DNA of 28,076 nt, taken from positions 41,178,811-41,206,886 of the forward strand of contig CM044516.1 of NCBI GenBank assembly GCA_024364805.1, written 5' to 3'. The DNA is from Euprymna scolopes. Taxonomy: Eukaryota; Mollusca; Cephalopoda; Sepiida; Sepiolidae. The notes below the pieces were generated by a model, which saw only the letters and a list, made by a program, of their open reading frames with translations, was not told where the DNA came from and searched no databases. Below are positions 11,512-22,157 of the stretch, piece by piece; positions within the stretch are counted from its first letter, which is position 1, and each line of letters begins with the position of its first letter. The position numbers were made by a program, and so were the translations under genes.

Positions 11512-12321
11512 GAACGTTAATCATCACCACGATAAGAAAAGAAATTAACGCGTTGATTCGATATTGGAAAATTGGAAGCTTTTTAGAATGGGCCAGTTTA
11601 CAATCTGAGTAGCCTTTAAAATCGAGTTAATTTTTTATTTACTGCTTAGTTTTTAAAAAGGCCTGCTTTTCTCTTACATAACTTATTCCTAACCAGCTTA
11701 TATCTAAGATGATTGGGAGGGGTAGATAATGAAAATAATCATTAAAAAAGGGCAGGAGTAAGGGTTAAAATACTCCAAATTCTATTTTCTATTCTATGTT
11801 ATGTATTATTGTATTAAATTAGAATAAATAATGTAATTTTTTTATTCTATTTTGTTATATTTTAAAGAATTTACTACAAAAGCATTTCGTGATATAATTT
11901 TATGAGATTTTAGAGTATATTATAATATTCCTTTTTAGTTGAGAAAAATAACAATCAAACTGGGGCTAGTAATTTTTCAATCCAGCTTTGAAGTGCTTAA
12001 TAAAGGGCTTAGTAGTGATTTACATCTGAACAGGTGTGAAATGAAACAATTTAAGGGAAAAGGGTTGAAATAGGTGTACAGAATTATACAATAAATGATA
12101 AACATCAAATGACTTTCGAAATATTAAATATTAATAAAACAATTTAAACTGAAATTATAATGGGAACATCCAGTGCAATAGAAATAGAAAATATCAATTG
12201 TCCTTGAAAACATTAGGACAGGTTGGTGATGGTCAGGTGTGCAAAGGATGAAAAAAATAAAAGAAATAAACTTAATATTAGATAATTTGAAATAGATAAG
12301 AGTTGGGCAGGGTTGTTTTTC
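11512..12321. other. AT-rich sequence, no gene recognised
   Basis: No supported coding region, RNA gene or tandem repeat is visible. Composition is AT-rich with poly(A) and poly(T) stretches. Confidence 0.5.
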
Positions 12322-12362
12322 TAGTAATAATAGTAGTAGTAGCACTAGTAGTAGCAGTAGTT
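12322..12362 (+). repeat. Imperfect AGT trinucleotide tract
   Basis: AGTAATAATAGTAGTAGTAG continues as interrupted AGT units to about 12362. The leucine-rich short frame on the other strand comes from this tract and is not evidence of a gene. Confidence 0.85.
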
Positions 12363-12429
12363 ATTGTGCATGAGTTTGTAATTTTTTGTTGGTTGTTTGG
12401 TTTATATTCTAATTAGTGCTAAGTACAAA

Positions 12430-12780
12430 ACTCGTTTGACACCTGTTATCGACAGGATGTTTCCAGGATGTCTTTTTTGTGGAACGGGAGCTTGGAGAAA
12501 AGCCAGACTGGCGTGGGGTGGCAGAAGCTGATGACAGTAAAGCGCTATCTTGCGAGGAGCAGGTAGGGTCCACATTTGCGCAGCTCTCCGATGATCTAAG
12601 ACAATGAGAGGGACGAAAGAAAGAAAGAAAGAAAAAAAAAAAAGAAAAAGAGAGAGTTTATTTTCACGCAGGTTCAATAATAATTTTACATACATAACAT
12701 AACAATTGGAATAAGGCACATTACACTGCATAAAGACACTTCCAGCGGCCGATAACACATTTCCAGCGGCCGGCCTTTAA
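12430..12780. other. GC-richer patch of unknown nature with a purine tract
   Basis: This block is clearly richer in G and C than its surroundings. It contains CGACAGGATG, GGCGTGGGGTGGCAGAAGC and CGCTATCTTGCGAGGAGC, then a purine tract of GAAA units and A-runs at about 12612-12655. It ends with TTCCAGCGGCCG occurring twice (near 12739 and 12762). A 118-codon frame spans it on the minus strand, but I see no domain in it and the purine tract supplies a run of Phe/Leu/Ser. It may be part of a dispersed repeat or LTR, or a gene relic. I do not recognise it. Confidence 0.4.
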
Positions 12781-12919
12781 CTAACCAGACAATGATTATT
12801 CAACCTGATTCAAAGAAACATTCAAAAGTAGTTCAAAATAGATTTCTTATTTGGAATGTTTATTGAAATTGCTTTCCTTTTGTTGCCATATGCTATAATC
12901 GAGATATATCTTAATAGGC

Positions 12920-13100
12920 TATCACATCTAACTGTTATTCCTTCTAGTTTTACCTGAATTAGCTTCCAGCTATATTCAACCAAATGTGTTGTTGGTTTGA
13001 GCTACATTTAAACAAATATGTTATCAGTTTAAGTAACATCAAACGAAATATTCCATCCGTTTTATTTATATCCAACCAAATATCATATTATATCCTTTTT
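12920..13100 (+). repeat. Degenerate tandem repeat, about 32-33 bp, four to five copies
   Basis: Successive segments align loosely: CTATATTCAACCAAATGTG, CTACATTTAAACAAATATG, TAACATCAAACGAAATATT and TATATCCAACCAAATATCA each start a unit of about 32-33 bp that ends in a T-rich half. An earlier, weaker copy may start near 12920 with CACATCTAACTG. It is strongly diverged, so the call is tentative. Confidence 0.5.
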
Positions 13101-14744
13101 GAAGTATATCAACTCTGCTGTGAGAAAGCTTTGATTTAAAATTATAACCACATAAGAGATAAACAGTATCTACAAGGTAAAATCAAGATAAAAATTTGGC
13201 TTCAAAGAAAATTTTAATCTTAATTTCAGTCAAATTGTTAGTCATAAAATATTTGACTGTCTTAATATTATATACTTCTATAACTTCTCTTACTATTTTG
13301 TCAACAATGATAAATCTGGACTGTGATGCATAATTCGCTGTTATATGAGACTAGTGTTCCAATGCTATAAAAATTGGCAGCATACTCTTTTTCTTGTTTT
13401 CATATAATTAAGTATCATGTTTCAGGTGTATGCTTTTCCTTACTAGGATTACCTTGACATTGATTTGATGGTTTTAAATTCTATAAAAGTATAATTTATA
13501 CAATTTTTAAAACTAATAAACAAATTTACTAAAACTTACACATCTTTAATATGTTTTAATATATAAAAACACATATTTTGACTTTAATTTTCTTTTCCCA
13601 ATACAATCGATTGTGGAATAATACATAAGACACTGTAGATGCATCGAAAACGGTTATCGACGTGATGTACTAGCTCCTTCACAATTTTATGAATTTGAAA
13701 CATGAGATCTACTCTGCTAGCAACCGAGATTAAAAGAGAAAAATGCACTTTCTCGATTTTGACACACTATATTCCATAAAATGCATGTTTAGAAATCTTT
13801 AAACGTTGACTGCAATTGCACAATTTATTTAACAATCGTCCGTTAAGTATCAGAGTTCTGCCATTTACACTTTTCATAGAATGTATCTTCCTAGTCAGAC
13901 CTGTTTGGAGTTATCTTTCCCTTACTCCACTAATCATTTTTATATGTCTAATCCAGAAATATGGATATATTTCCTTATTTTATATAGAAAGCAAAGTGAT
14001 ATTTTCTCCTATTTCAATAATCGAAATAGCTTTATAAAAATGTGTTATAAAAATTTATTTTTGCCATACTGTCTTCTGAAAAACAAAAAAATAAAAAATA
14101 AAAACTCATTTTATGTCACATTAATAGATTTCAATATTTAATCCAGTTAAATATGTTATTTTATATTTTTCATATTAAAAGAATGGAGCAAGATTTTTAA
14201 TCCTCTCATTAACTGACACTCATTACACTGAGATAAATTATTTAGTAGTATGCATGAATTTCGTTCACTAATTTAAAACAATACAAAGACACATTACAGA
14301 AATCATATTTCATATTTCAACATCAACAGATGTGAATTATAAAGTGTTTTAAAGGGTTCAAATTTAATTGTTTAATTTAAAGCAAACACTGAATTAGTCA
14401 TAATTTTTACATTCATTAACTTTATAAGAATTACAGATACACCTAGATAAAACCAGTAGGTAAAACATTGCACATGTGCTTCTGTATTACAGTCGATGTT
14501 ATTTCGAATGGTTTGAGAAATTGTGACGCTATAAAGTTCATTGAACCTTTCGTTTTTTTTTTTTTAGTTGGGGCGTACCGTCATTTCTTCATTGGTGTTC
14601 AATGAATAGTGGTTATATTCTTACCATTATATAAAAATAAATTTAAATTTCATACAAGTGAAGAAAAAAAAATTATGTAAGCAATGCATGTGCATATCTC
14701 ATTATAATGGTATTAAGCTATATTCTCATAATATTTTCTGTTGT
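13101..14744. other. AT-rich sequence, no gene recognised
   Basis: Several short open frames are present, for example around 13816-14141 on the plus strand. They are rich in Phe, Ile, Tyr and Ser, as AT-rich DNA yields by chance, and have no recognisable motif. A T-run lies near 14552-14564. No RNA gene is seen. Confidence 0.5.
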
Positions 14745-15349
14745 TCATAGCTTAACTGTCATAAGACAGCTCTGATCGGAAGTTCTATCATAGCTTAACT
14801 GTCATAAGACAGCTCTGATCGGAGGTTCTTTCATAGCTTAGCTGTCATAATACAGCTCTGATCAGAAGTTCTTTCATAGCTTAACTGTCATGACAGCTCT
14901 GATCGGAAGTTCTATCATAGCTTAACTGTTATAAGACAGCTCTGATCAGAAGTTCTATCATAGCTTAACTGTCATAAGACAGCTCTGATCGGAAGTTCTA
15001 TCATAGCTTAATTGTCATAAGACAGCTCTGATCGGAAGTTCTATTATAGCTTAATTGTCATAAGATAGCTCCGATTGGAAGTTCTATCATAGCTTAATTG
15101 TCATAATACAGCTCTGATCAGAAGTTCTTTCATAGCTTAATTGTCATAAGACAGCTCTGATCAGAAGTTCTATCATAGCTTAATTGTCATAAGACAGCTC
15201 TGATCAGAAGTTCTATCATAGCGTAACTGTCATAAGACAGCTCTGATCGGAAGTTCTATCATAGCTTAACTGTCATAAGACAGCTCTGATCGGAAGTTCT
15301 ATCATAGCTTAATTGTCATAAGACAGCTCTGATCGGAAGTTCTATCATA
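14745..15349 (+). repeat. 43-bp satellite, first block, 14 copies
   Basis: A tandem array with a 43-bp period; for example, ATAAGACAG recurs at 14761 and 14804. Each unit reads TCATAGCTTAACTGTC, then ATAAGACAGCTCTGATCGG, then AAGTTCTA. CTGTC and GACAG form a hairpin around ATAA, and some units carry AGCTGTC and GACAGCT, a perfect 7-bp arm pair. Variable positions recur across copies (ACTGTC/ATTGTC, GATCGG/GATCAG, TCTAT/TCTTT). It is unrelated in sequence to the left-hand AT-rich satellite. The block ends exactly where the LINE begins. Confidence 0.95.
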
Positions 15350-16795
15350 TCTCAGTACAGGCCAATAAGTCTCCTGTGTGTCATGAGTAAGTTGCTGGAA
15401 TCTGTGTTAAATACAGAAGTAATCAACCATCTCAGCAAAAATAACCTTCTTAGTGACACTCAATATGGTTTCCGTTCTGCTAAATCTACAGCAGATGTGC
15501 TTACAGTTATATTTCATAGGATTAGCAAATCTCTCGACGGAGGCAACCTTTCTAGGGCAATTGCTCTTGACATATCTAAGGCCTTTGATAGGGTATGGCA
15601 TAAAGGTTTACTTCGTAAGATCTCTAGCTATGGTATAGCTGGAAATGTCTTTTCAATTATTAAATCATTTCTTTCTGATAGGTTCATAAGAGTAGTAGCT
15701 GAGGGGCAAAAATCAGAAGCTCACAGTATTAATGCCGGTGTCCCTCAGGGGTGCATCCTGGGCCCAACTCTTTTCCTGATCTACATTAATGATCTTCCAA
15801 ATCACATCCTTACATCATTTGTAGACATTTATGCTGACGACACTACCATTTATGGTAGCACATCTAAGACAGTAAACGACCAAGTTCTCTCCAATTCTCT
15901 CTTCTCTGATCTTGAGCACGTATACAATGTAGGTAAGGAGTGGCTGGTTACTTTTAATGCATCTGAAACCAAGCTTCTCTCTTTACATCATCAACATTCT
16001 GATCCATATCTGGCATCAATTGAAATGAATGGCTCTCGTCTTCAGGAGGCCTCAAGTTTGGACAAGCTTCTGGGCTTGACCATTACTCCTGATCTTAAAT
16101 GGAACACGTACATCAAATCTGTTGCCAAGGCCGCTGGAAAAATGGTGGGATCTTTCTATCGATCCGGTAGATATCTCACTGCTGATGCTATTCTCTATCT
16201 ATATAAGAGCCAGGTACGTCCAAGGATGGAATACTGTTGCCACATCTGGGCAGGAGCTGCTAGAAAGGACTTGTCCTGCCTTGATAGAGTTCAAAATAGA
16301 CTTCGTAGCCTCGTAGGAGATGTCCTTTTCTCTTCTTTGAAACCTCTATCTCACAGAAGAGATGTTGCGAGTTTGTCTCTGATGTATTATTATTTTCATG
16401 GAAAGTGTTCGACTGAGCTTCAATCTATGGTCCCCCCCTCGCCAAACTTTCACAAGAAACACTCGTCTAGCTGAAAACACGATCAATAATTCCCCCCACT
16501 CTTTATCTGTGCCTAAACCTAAACGTAGATTCCATGAACAAAGCTTCTTTCTTAGAACTGCACGCCTGTGGAATTGTCTTCCGTTTTCCTGCTTTCCGGC
16601 TGACTACAATATGGTTGTCTTCAAGTCTAATGTAAATAAGTTTTTGATGAGCCGTTCCATATATGTTATCAAATTTACCAAATTTTCATTACTAATGATT
16701 ACTATATTGTCCAATTTCTACTGTACACTCTTTAACCCTTATCCTTGAGTGGCCTCTTGGCCTTGATAATGTGGTGATACCTATGTAAAAAAAAA
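15350..16795 (+). mobile_element. 5'-truncated CR1/Jockey-group LINE with poly(A) (copy B)
   Basis: A 1446-bp non-LTR retrotransposon starts inside the reverse transcriptase domain, at a QYRPISLL block near 15353, and ends in nine A at 16787-16795. It splits the 43-bp satellite: the left flank stops after TCTATCATA and the right flank restarts with GCT(A)AATTGTCAT, the next bases of the same unit. No clear target-site duplication remains. The 3' untranslated end contains GGCCTCTTGGCC, a small hairpin, shared in modified form with the copy at 8146-8852. The CR1/Jockey-group placement rests on the C-terminal blocks and the poly(A) tail and was not tested by phylogeny. Confidence 0.92.
15351..16748 (+). 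pseudogene. LINE reverse transcriptase, N-truncated, one frameshift
   Basis: The frame encodes a reverse transcriptase that would copy the element's RNA into DNA at the target nick. In order it shows YRPISLL, a TQYGFRSAKST block, ALDISKAFDRVWH with the first catalytic Asp (about 15560-15600), GVPQGCILGP (about 15737), and the catalytic YADD at 15830-15841. The thumb blocks KSVAKAAGKMVGSFYRS and PRMEYCCHIWAG follow. The endonuclease and N-terminus are missing. The frame is open to a C-run at 16432-16438, which has seven C here against nine in the other copy. After that change the C-terminus (FFLRTARLWNCLPFS, VFKSNVNKFLMS) continues in another frame to a stop at 16748. Apart from this it is well preserved. 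Confidence 0.92.
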
Positions 16796-17615
16796 GCTAA
16801 ATTGTCATAATACAGCTCTGATCGGAAGTTCTATCATAGCTTAATTGTCATAAGACAGCTCTGATCGGAAGTTCTTTCATAGCTTAGCTGCCATAATACA
16901 GCTCTGATCGGAAGTTCTATCATAGCTTAATTGTAATAAGACAGATCTGATCGGAAGTTCTATCATAGCTTAATTGTCATAAGGCAGCTCCGATCGGAAG
17001 TTCTATCATAGCTTAACTGTCATAGGACAGCTCTGATCGGAAGTTCTATCATAGCTTTATTGTCATAAGACAGCTCTGATCGGAAGTTCTATCATAGCTT
17101 CATTGTCATAAGACAGCTCTGATCTGAAGTTCTATCATAGCTTAGCTGTCATAAGACAGCTCTGATCGGAAGTTCTATCATAGCTTAGCTGTCATAAGAC
17201 AGCTCTGATTGGAAGTTCTATCATAGCTTCATTGTCATAAGACAGCTCTGATCGGAAGTTCTATCATAGCTTAATTGTCATAAGGCAGCTCCGATCGGAA
17301 GTTCTATCATAGCTTAATTTTTATAAGACAGCTCTGATCGGAAGTTCTATCATAGCTTAGCTGTCATAAGGCAGCTCCGATCGGAAGTTCTATCATAGCT
17401 TAATTGTCATAAGACAGCTCTGATTGGAAGTTCTATCAAAGCTTAATTGTCATAAGACAGCTCCGATCGGAAGTTCTATCATAGCTTAACTGTCATAAGA
17501 CAGCTCTGATCGGAAGTTCTATCATAGCTTAACTGTCATAAGACAGCTCCGATCGGAAGTTCTATCATAGCTTAATTGTCATATGACAGCTCTGATTGGA
17601 AGGTCTTTCATAGCT
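16796..17615 (+). repeat. 43-bp satellite, second block, about 19 copies
   Basis: This continues the same 43-bp array after the LINE, in register. Some units have TCCGATCGGA, a 10-bp palindrome, in place of TCTGATCGGA, and AGCTGTC before ATAAGACAGCT. Variants such as AAGGCAGCTCCGATCGG recur in non-adjacent units (near 16980, 17281 and 17367), suggesting spread of variants by unequal exchange or conversion. It ends with a partial unit, TTTCATAGCT. Confidence 0.95.
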
Positions 17616-18089
17616 GTTTTAGCTAGGTTGAAATTAACATTTTTCATCCATTACCTCAGAGATAAAATTGGATTACGGTATGGTAATTCTCTGAAAAAAA
17701 AAAACTTGTGTAATAAATTGTTTTGTTATTATTAAACACATCCTCTTCTAAAAGCAAATTCCTTGTATTAATTTCTCCTCCTAATCATAAATTACAATTT
17801 TTTTTCTTCTTCTTATTTAAAATCTCCTCAAAAACTCATTGGTTTGGTAGCAAATAGTATTTTTTTCATCTGTTATTTGTTTGAAATATATTTTGTAGAT
17901 AACATTGTATTAAGTCATTATGAAACCATGCATTGTAAATTTTTATGGCTTTTAATTACCCACCCCCCTCTCGAAACAAATTCCATTTTTTACCTCCAAG
18001 AAAAACCTGTGGTCTCTTCAACATCCAATTTTGCTTAGCAATTTCTCTTCTTATATCAAATTATTAGGTAAGACTGATCAGTTTCCACA
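17616..18089. other. AT-rich sequence, no gene recognised
   Basis: T-rich and A-rich unique-looking sequence without a supported frame. The 64-codon plus-strand frame near 17844-18038 has no recognisable feature. Confidence 0.5.
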
Positions 18090-18245
18090 TGAGATGTACA
18101 TAACTGATTGGTTTGTTTTAATCATGTGATATGGTAAATATTTGAAGTTTGATTTTCAGCTGCAGTTTTAAAAAAAAGAAAACAAGTAAGGGTGTTTAGT
18201 CATGTATGTACGTGAGGATGGAAGGGTGAAGCAACAGTTTTTATT
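18090..18245 (+). repeat. Dispersed repeat, copy 1
   Basis: This segment matches 23805-23975 in the same orientation. Shared blocks include ATAACTGATTGGTT, TTTGATCATGTG-like, AAATATTTGAAGTTTGATTT, CAGCTG.AGT and, further on, CATGT.TATGT with a purine-rich segment and GAAGCAAC. No coding potential and no A/B-box could be assigned with confidence. It may be a SINE or the end of a larger element. Confidence 0.7.
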
Positions 18246-18545
18246 ATTTAAGTAGCACTTGAGTATGGGTGGGTGTAAAGAATGGTCCCCCCCCCCGAAA
18301 TTATAACATTATTATTTATAAAATTAATAACTAATCAAATAAAATAGTAACTTAAATTCTGATCTTTTTAATCAATTTGAGTGAAATAGATAAAGTATTC
18401 CAATGATCCAATACTGTAATTGAACAGTATTTTACAGAAGTTTTTACTTCAACCAAACAACTTCTGGGCAATGCCTGGATAAGGAGAGCTAGATATTTAT
18501 AAATTTCATAAATCATGTGTGTGTGCGTGTGTGTGTGTTTGTGTT
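18246..18545 (+). repeat. Spacer with poly(C) and a GT microsatellite
   Basis: The spacer holds a run of ten C at about 18287-18296, otherwise AT-rich sequence, and an interrupted GT tract at about 18517-18545 that directly precedes the RTE-like LINE. Confidence 0.75.
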
Positions 18546-19337
18546 GGACTGGACTGGGTTGTCAAAGGCTGTTTGAGATGCACACCATGAGTACATTTTT
18601 AGGGCGCTTGTGATAACCTTTGAAACTGGCCTTCTCGTGTGGTTTAGCTACTAAGCCTGGCGAAACTGTTTCTACTTACCAGGAGAAGGGACAAAGGCTG
18701 TCCACTGGTTCTTCAAAGCCAGCCATTTTAGGCAGGTAGGATTTGTCAACTTTGGAAGATAACCCATTTTGATTCTAAACCTCCACTGCCTTGCGGGATT
18801 ATCAGGGGAAAGGCTAAAGGAGTAAACCCTGACAGAATATCCGGAGATGGAGTCATCCAAATTCAAATCTGGTGATGACACTCTTCTAAGTAGTCCCCCC
18901 AAACATGGATTACAGTAGCCATTTACAGTTGTAGGAGAATACTGATCGTCTAGGGTCTCCTTTGCCACTGGCATCATCTTTTCTACAATCAAGATAGTGG
19001 TGCCAGGAAAAGCGCACTTCTTATGCTACTCTTAAAACCTCATCATGCAGAATGTTTTTTCGACCTGAGTTTCTGACCTCTAAAAGTCTGACACTGATGG
19101 AGTAGCTAGTGACAAGAGCAGACTTTTAGCTGGACCTCTGCACATCAGCAGCACAGGGTATTGGCAGCTGGAATGGAGTGGCAGATATTTTCGGCAGACC
19201 TTTGTTTATCTGACCAGTCCTATTTAGGAACCGCACTGCTCACCCCAATAAAGGAAAGGCCTAGACATTAATCATTCAAAATAGTACCCAGAAAGGATAC
19301 TGCACCTGTTGGGACATTCCATCATGTGGTCGAAAAA

Positions 19338-20283
19338 CAATGTCATTTAGAATTGCAGCATGGAACATCAAGACTCTCCTGGATACTAGTCCGGGCAGAC
19401 CACAACACAGAACAGCATATTGCTTGCAAGCTAAAACATTACAATGTGGACTTGATGGCACTCAGTGAGACCAGACTCCTTGAGGAAGGCTCACTCAATG
19501 AAGTAGTTGGGATCTTTACATTCCTTTGGAAAGAATACTCTATGGGCGGGCAACACTTTCACGGAATTGGCTTTACAATCAAGAACAACCACCTGCCTAA
19601 GCTCACAGAGTCACCAGCAGATTTCAATGAAAGACTCATGACTCTTCACATCCCATTTGCAAAATGCAGATATGTCACGTTAGTAAGTGTCTATGCACCA
19701 ACTCTGTCATCGAATGATGGAGAGAAGGATCGCTTTTACCAGGTACTTGATGATACTCTCAGTTATATCCTGAGGAGTAATAAAATTACGCTGCTTGGTG
19801 ATTTTAATACAAAGGCTGGGAAGAATTTGCAAAGCTTGAATGGTGTGATCAGCTCTCATGGAATTGGAAAGGTCAACCCAAATGGCATTAGACTTCTTAG
19901 TCTGTGTGTGGAGTACGATCTTAACCATCACAAACACCATCTTCTGACAGAAGAATAAATATAAGGCATCCTGGATGCATACTGGGTCCTAACATTGGCA
20001 CCTGATTGACTATGCAATCATGAAGAGGGTGGACCACCGCATGATTCTGACAAAAGTCAGAATGTATATCCTGCCTCTAGCACATCATGGTAGTCCAAAG
20101 AGGAAAACACTCAACTGCACTAAACTCTTCGGTAGTGAGACCTGTGACAACTTCTGTCAACTCGTACCTGAGAAGCTGGCAGACATGGAGCAGCTGATAA
20201 GCTCAGAGTCCAGGATGGATGAGAAATGGACCTCTCTGTCCACCATCTTCCTTGACACTGCAGTGAAAGCCATTGGTTTCTAA
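19338..20283 (+). pseudogene. RTE-like LINE AP endonuclease, broken
   Basis: The apurinic-type endonuclease nicks target DNA to prime reverse transcription. Visible signatures are MSFRIAAWNIKTLLDTS at 19338 (the WN motif), LMALSETRLLEEGS with the catalytic Glu (about 19456), VSVYAPTLSS (about 19687) and LLGDFNTKAG (about 19791). The WN block lies in a different frame from the rest, so a frameshift falls near 19390. The frame from about 19385 runs to a stop near 19958. The family block KASWMH.GS.HWHLIDY then follows in another frame (about 19961-20015), and MKRVDHRMILTKVRMYI after it. The segment normally between these last parts, including the DHR block, seems deleted. Not functional. Confidence 0.88.
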
Positions 20284-22100
20284 ACCAAAAGCCATCAGGA
20301 CTAGTGTGATCAAAATGCCAGCAAGATCTCTATCCTCTTGGAAAGAATGCACAAAGTACATAGAGCTATCCTGAACAACCCACAATCTTAACTTCATAAA
20401 GAGCTATGGCAGTTCCTTCGTTCTGAGACCCAAACAATTCTAAGAACATTGCAAGATGAGTGGTGGTTTTCAAACGCCAATGAGATCCAGACCCATGCTG
20501 ATAAAAGCGATACGCACAGATTCTATGATGCAGTGAGAGCTACAACATCGGAAACTGCTCACTGGCACCTGTTAGATCTGCTGATTGAGCATCAGACTCT
20601 AATAGTGGAGCGATAGGTTGAGAATTTCAACATCCTGCTCAACCAACCCACCCCAAACTGTCCTTGCTGAACTCCCTGAACACACCACCATGCCAGATCT
20701 TGACCTCCACCCAACCTTCGAAGAAATCCTGCATGCTGTCAAGACCTTGAAAACAACAAATCCCCTGGACATAATAACATCCCAGCCGAACTTCTAAAGG
20801 AAAGGGGTTACCTCTATACATGGACACTGCATCGCTACATTTCAGAGGTGTGGAGATAAGAGTGTGCCCTGCAGCAGTAGAAGGATGCTAACATTGTGAT
20901 CATCTACAAGAACAAAGGAGACAAATCCATCTACTTCAATAGTAAGGGTATCTCTTTGTTAGCCATTGCTGAAAAGGTATTTGTAAGGTCATGCTCTGCA
21001 GAATAGTCTCCGCAATATCTGAATGGTTCACCCCAGAGTCGAAGTGTGATTTTCAAGAGAGCAGGGGAACAGTTGACATGATATTTGTGACACATTAGCT
21101 CCAGGAGAAATGCCAGGAGCAACATAGGGACTTGTTCATTGCCTTTGTCGACCTTTCGAAGGCATTTGACACAGTTAACAAGGACTTAATGTGGCAGGTC
21201 CTGAAGAGATTTTGGTGCCCACCCAAGTTTCTCTGCGTGTGCTGGCTTCAGTTCTCTTCAAAAATTTTCTTGTTGGTGTTACAACACTGCTATGTAAGGG
21301 GATAGAGAAGCAGGCTGGAGTTACTATCAACTTTAGGTGTGATCCTAATCTATTTAACATCAGGAGGCTGCAGACAATGACCAAACTGACCTTCGAAACC
21401 AATATACCAACGACTATGCCCTAGTTACCCATATACTGGAGGTCCTGCAAAACAGCCTGTCGGTAGCTGTAACTGCATACACCAGAATAGGACTGATGAT
21501 CAACACCCAGAAGACTCTATCAGTACAGTGCTGACTTCCCACGAAACTGAATAACTCTAACAGCAGCATGACAACACCTTCTCTCGATGCCCACATTTAA
21601 ATATCTAAGGCACACGATGTCTAACATTTGCTCATTAGATGATGAGATCCAGAATCGCCTCAAGCAAGCATCAACATCCTTTGGTCACCTAAGGAAAAGG
21701 GTTTTTCAGAACAGCAACATCAGACTCCACACCAAAATGCTAGTGTATAGAACAGTATGCATCACAACACTGCTGTATGGATGTGAGTCTTGGACGAGCT
21801 ATATGTGAAGCCTGAAGACTTTCTATATAAGATATCGCCAGAAGATCCTTGGCATTACATGAAAGGACAGAGTGCTGCACATAGGTGTTGAGGCAGGCAG
21901 GCAGCTGCAGTATGGAGTTCATCATGATCCAATAACAACTCAATTGGCCGGGGCACATCATTAAAATCCTCAGCCACAGATTACCTTATACAATCCTCTA
22001 TAGTCAATTATTTCAAAGTTGATGTAGTGCCGGTTGGCAGAGGAAGCATTTCAAATACCACATCAAGAGATCTCTGAAGAGGTGTTATATAGATCCTTCT
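20284..22100 (+). pseudogene. RTE-like LINE reverse transcriptase, heavily broken
   Basis: Family blocks appear in all three plus frames. These are KSPGHNNIPAELLKE (about 20757), IIYKNKGDKS (about 20900), AFVDLSKAFDTVNKDLMWQV-type residues around 21140-21200, LFNIRRLQTMTKLTFETN (about 21350), and PTFKYLRHTMSNICSLDDE with IQNRLKQASTSFGHLRKR (about 21590-21690). YRTVCITTLLYGCESWTS is at about 21748. The catalytic YADD is represented by YTND (near 21410), so one Asp is lost. The GVKQGCVLAP-type block expected before LASVLFKNFL (about 21240) is deleted. Numerous stops are present, for example after YGCESWTSYM near 21808. Confidence 0.85.
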
Positions 22101-22157
22101 TCACTAGAAAAACTTGCTTCCTGCCGGTATCTCTGGCACTCCCTCTGCTCACAGGGA

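Noticed and set aside
10561-11548. Long open frames of about 290-306 codons across 10561-11548 on both strands
   Set aside because: They consist almost wholly of undetermined bases in the assembly gap plus trinucleotide repeats.
12402-12758. 118-codon minus-strand frame as a host gene
   Set aside because: It spans a purine microsatellite and has no recognisable domain. The region is reported only as an unexplained GC-richer patch.
13816-14141. Overlapping plus-strand frames resembling a membrane protein
   Set aside because: Hydrophobic residues come from AT-rich codons; the two frames overlap in different phases and no motif or start context supports a gene.
14745-17615. CRISPR-like array (about 43-bp units)
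   Set aside because: Units are contiguous with no unique spacers, there are no cas genes, and the context is eukaryotic. It is a satellite.
18672-18992. 106-codon minus-strand frame
   Set aside because: It lies antisense to the 5' part of the RTE-like LINE and shows no domain of its own.
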